Source: Syntrophomonadaceae bacterium (GTDB lineage: Bacteria > Bacillota > Syntrophomonadia > Syntrophomonadales > Syntrophomonadaceae). From it: a stretch of DNA of 33,930 nucleotides. Made by a program: the position numbers and the translations under genes. This document shows positions 32,001 through 33,930 of the stretch, piece by piece. Location: positions 1 through 33,930 of the forward strand of contig JAQUXM010000019.1 of assembly GCA_028692415.1 (NCBI GenBank), written 5' to 3'. Every line of letters begins with the position of its first letter. Within the stretch, counting starts at the first letter, position 1. The notes beneath the pieces were generated by a model, which was given only the letters and a program-made list of their open reading frames with translations, was not told where the DNA came from and did no database searches.

Positions 32001-33930
32001 GGGCTGCCGCTTTCGGAACAGGCTATGACCGGAGCTGATTCACATGATATATTGTCGCTGTCATAGGCGGTAATGTTTTCCAAAGTCTGGGTGATGGTAT
32101 ACATCCCGGTACGAGCTCTCGTCGAGGCGGTGGATTTAAACTGGTAGTTTAAATCCAATTGGAACACGTATTTTCCCAGTCCCGGATCGTAAAAACCGTT
32201 ATAGCTTCTCACCGGGTTGAAGCTGATAAAATTGATGGTCCCCCGGCTTTGGTTGTTGGAACTGTCCAGATCGGCCTTTATCTCATCTTCATAAGGCCAG
32301 GGATAACTGATCTCAGCCTTGATATCAATTCCCCCCAGGATAAGAGCGTCATATGCCGCGGTCTCCATCTGCAAGTCGAAGGCGTAGTAACCGCCTGGTG
32401 GTGTCGTATATGGTTCTCTTGCCGTATATTCATATCCATCATAGATTGTTCCATTAACCCTGTCCGTATAATCCAGCACGCGGTCATCCATGTACTTAGT
32501 TACCGTCACCCCGGTGATCTTGACATTCTCTTTATTATCCCCGCTTAATGTTATATTTAATTTAAAGCCTTTTGCCGTATTGTTACTACTATAGCCGCCT
32601 CTGTTGTAGCCTTCTCCAATGTTTTTGACATACACCCGGCGGGTCACCTGCTTTTTGGCATCACCCTTTTCCAGGTTGATGTTGTAATTGCCCAGGCCAT
32701 CGTTGGAAGTGTCCGAATAAACCTTCAGATCGGGCCGGAGTATCTCATGTTCACAGCTGGCTTTCCAAGTCTCGCCGCTGTCGGCGTCGGCAGCAGTGGC
32801 CGCACATTTCAGCTTGAAGCCGCCGTCTATATTCCAGTCAATGATTATGACCTCGATATACATGAGGACCGATTGTCCTGGCTGCAGGCCGCCGGATTTC
32901 TCCCAGGTGACCGTATCCGTACTCTCGTTATAGGATATAACCCCAAAATTCGGAGCTGTAACATTTCCGGAAGAGTCAGCTTCCCAGGCCTCCAGCGAAC
33001 AACCGTTCCACGTATCATACTCGGCGTTGGATGGGATCGGAATGCTGGCCTTGATATTTCTCGTCTTGCTGTCGTTATTGGTGATAAGAACTCCATAGGC
33101 GAACTCATTCTCTATATAACACTTATTGGATGAAGATATTTGAATTTTAACTACCCCTTCGAAGGTTTTTTCGCTGGTATTGTTGGTTGTATCGGCATCG
33201 GGGGTATCGCTGCTGATCTCCACCTTATCGCTTAACGATGACCCGCTGGCGGCACCGCTTTCCGGTTCGCTGGTGACCTTGTAGTCCGTACTCACGGCTC
33301 CGCTAGCCACACTGGACAGTTCCCAGGTCACGGTATGCTCTTCCGTATCGTACACGTAGCCCTCCGGCTCCGCGCTGACGAACACGGTTTTGGGGTCCAG
33401 GGTATCCACCACTTTAGTATTTGTGGCCGTACCTGTTCCTTTATTGCCCCAGGTGATGGTGTTCTCATATTGGCCTTCGGAAGTTTCCTCAATCGTGTTG
33501 TCTACATAGACGTCGCAGGTTTCCTCCGGTTCCTCCTGCTCCAGTACGGTAATTACCTGGCTGGCGGTGTTGTTGCCGGAGTTGGAATCGGTTCCGCCTA
33601 CAGCCGTCACACTGGAGGTAAAGGTGAGGGACCCGGAGTAGCTGCTCTTGGTGGTGATCCCTATCCCGGTTACCCTGGCGATGTCTACTTCCAGCCCGCC
33701 CAGGTTGATGGTCACCTGGTTGCCACTGACGCTGTAGCTGTCCCCGGCGCCGATTGAACTCACCTCTATTTTATCCACCGCCTCAGCGGGTGTGACGGTA
33801 AGAACCGCGCGAGCGCTGCCGGGGGCATCCGGGCCTTTATTCTTTACGGTCAGCGTGACCGGTATCTTCTGGCCGCCCTGCGGTTCTCTTTCATCGGTCT
33901 CTATGGTCGTTTCATAGTCGAAGGTCTGGT
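29021..33930 (-). CDS. Giant SLH surface protein with DUF11-like, cupredoxin-like and fibronectin III domains (N-terminus outside window)
   Basis: The frame is open to the right edge, so the 5' end and signal peptide are not seen; 1636 residues are visible. From the N-terminal side: CARDB/DUF11-like adhesin repeats (about 33930-33130; GNKGTGTATNTKVVDTLDP), more beta-sandwich domains, a carboxypeptidase-regulatory-like domain (about 31145-30840; DGYFAFFTPPGTYRLVVENP), a cupredoxin-like domain (about 30810-30490; FDYPGTYTYYYING), a fibronectin III domain (about 30460-30195), a poly-Gly linker, and three C-terminal SLH repeats (29580-29030; HWAKRDIV, DAWYAGFVETACAQGI, WARDGIAGCVKAGII). It is bound to the cell wall through the SLH end. 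Typical of S-layer-associated proteins of anaerobic Bacillota; a ligand or enzyme activity cannot be assigned. Confidence 0.88.
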   Translation of the reverse strand, partial: QTFDYETTIETDEREPQGGQKIPVTLTVKNKGPDAPGSARAVLTVTPAEAVDKIEVSSIGAGDSYSVSGNQVTINLGGLEVDIARVTGIGITTKSSYSGSLTFTSSVTAVGGTDSNSGNNTASQVITVLEQEEPEETCDVYVDNTIEETSEGQYENTITWGNKGTGTATNTKVVDTLDPKTVFVSAEPEGYVYDTEEHTVTWELSSVASGAVSTDYKVTSEPESGAASGSSLSDKVEISSDTPDADTTNNTSEKTFEGVVKIQISSSNKCYIENEFAYGVLITNNDSKTRNIKASIPIPSNAEYDTWNGCSLEAWEADSSGNVTAPNFGVISYNESTDTVTWEKSGGLQPGQSVLMYIEVIIIDWNIDGGFKLKCAATAADADSGETWKASCEHEILRPDLKVYSDTSNDGLGNYNINLEKGDAKKQVTRRVYVKNIGEGYNRGGYSSNNTAKGFKLNITLSGDNKENVKITGVTVTKYMDDRVLDYTDRVNGTIYDGYEYTAREPYTTPPGGYYAFDLQMETAAYDALILGGIDIKAEISYPWPYEDEIKADLDSSNNQSRGTINFISFNPVRSYNGFYDPGLGKYVFQLDLNYQFKSTASTRARTGMYTITQTLENITAYDSDNISCESAPVIACSESGSPSPCAWYTSTEGILSGRPAAIVTTALCDGDTLDATKKVKTEMVFFDADGGINAATYTFSYEDEVAIKEFAPLITYPENGEMFGVNPALNNTITIKGKAMPNSQVRIFNGSGQTASSPVTADAGGIFEASVRTGNIARTDGRMGVQFYAASYLQDETAKKYSKMVDLTEPYHEWCPQRTTWSAKVGGKNYTFKFREGDGGRLSTTSWEIPGALGMYSSVLKLWVGCEKPNKVWVEADGVEYNPVSVSGHYYSFNIKSAHNVAIYIECGEEETSAGPDGNAKETASVGTVLIDPDGYVFDSTQGWGQVVPGATVTCMMYDEANQAWMQWPAELYEEQVNPQTVGEDGYFAFFTPPGTYRLVVENPSPYQKWISPDLTVINEIVHQNIPYVPLPSAEASVAISVYETGLEDADEADAASITIQSGQVVEWIARVAEDATAEELGALIESPVIRIQSLLNPETDQKGFDSGLLRPGYSYRYQFDYPGTYTYYYINGSTARTGTVVVEGGTQVDTASPSAPADLLSILNGKNKVDLSWTASTDDTQVTGYQVYRRTVPDGEFAKVGYAAANSYTESGLAYETTYEYYVAAVDAAGNMSHASDSAEATTGTSSSSGGGGGGGGESSSKTASEIVKYGELEIREETDAYVRLGFASTTLQKYVDAGEDKLPIDLEDLEKKVILELDSDQLALIARNIQEVQMLTGHGKLSIPAAALPQGTGLELALGRYTGEALWPARHDHVLSRVELSTSAPFLQPVILTLEYPVSDLQKGEEVFVFTSGTGVWKPLAIDPQNRAFALAVTDSSGYAVAACRGNLTDINSHWAKRDIVLLNLKEIISGVTETSFEPDRNMTRAEFATVMVKALGLTTTPGQNRFTDVNPDAWYAGFVETACAQGILSGYGQGTFGPLDIITREQAMSTISKAMMIAGLQVDLKTGETEVLLAAYEDSEQADTWARDGIAGCVKAGIITGKNGMLAPKDKISRAEVAAIIGRLLQKTEDQ

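Overview
The window looks like a chromosomal segment from an anaerobic, S-layer-bearing Bacillota. Desulfitobacterium/Pelotomaculum-like Clostridia or Negativicutes would fit, but the species cannot be told from the sequence. The reasons are AGGAGG-type ribosome sites, sigma-A promoters, two giant proteins with SLH (S-layer homology) domains, a cohesin/dockerin pair, a small 4Fe-4S ferredoxin and anaerobe-style chelatase and FmdE-like domains. No rRNA, tRNA, CRISPR array or intact insertion sequence was seen.

Layout. 1-240: end of a LolD/MacB-type ABC ATPase. 499-5940 (-): a 1813-residue surface protein with SLH repeats, GLUG repeats, a ZinT-like domain, two sirohydrochlorin-chelatase-like domains and an FmdE-like domain. 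6127-7188 (-): an AraC-family regulator, preceded by a broken O-methyltransferase gene under a Fur-type promoter. 8040-8774 (-): a Phd-antitoxin/Uma2-nuclease fusion. 9317-12848 (-): a YbtPQ/IrtAB-like pair of ABC half-transporters. 13216-17379 (-): a membrane-fusion protein and an RND pump. 17555-18262: a scrambled zone with an ABC-ATPase relic, a manganese (yybP-ykoY) riboswitch, an mntP gene cut off at its 3' side, and an orphan Fur module. 18306-20190 (-): a methyltransferase, a PPOX-type flavoprotein and a Fur-boxed ferredoxin. 20376-22888 (-): an ABC-2 exporter operon. 23336-28740 (+): a cohesin protein and a dockerin protein in tandem. 29021-33930 (-): a second giant SLH protein whose start lies outside the window.

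How the parts may work together. The left 20 kb reads as a metal-limitation regulon. Fur-type 7-1-7 boxes (TGATAAT-N-ATTATCA, perfect or near-perfect) lie on the promoters of the methyltransferase/AraC unit, the ABC pair, the pump operon and the ferredoxin. Two of these promoters, and an orphan copy, also carry AATACCT-like direct repeats about 21 bp apart just upstream of the -35 box, where an AraC-type activator could bind. The chelatase surface protein and the ABC pair share a second promoter design: a GTTAGT-N4-ACTAAC palindrome against a TATAAT box with no recognisable -35. My inference is that a surface-anchored metal-binding or chelatase protein, a metallophore/tetrapyrrole-type ABC transporter and an AraC regulator form one metal-acquisition system. 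The metal (Fe, Co, Ni, Zn) cannot be decided from sequence. The right 13 kb encodes cell-surface proteins with a possible cohesin-dockerin interaction but no recognisable polysaccharide-degrading enzymes.
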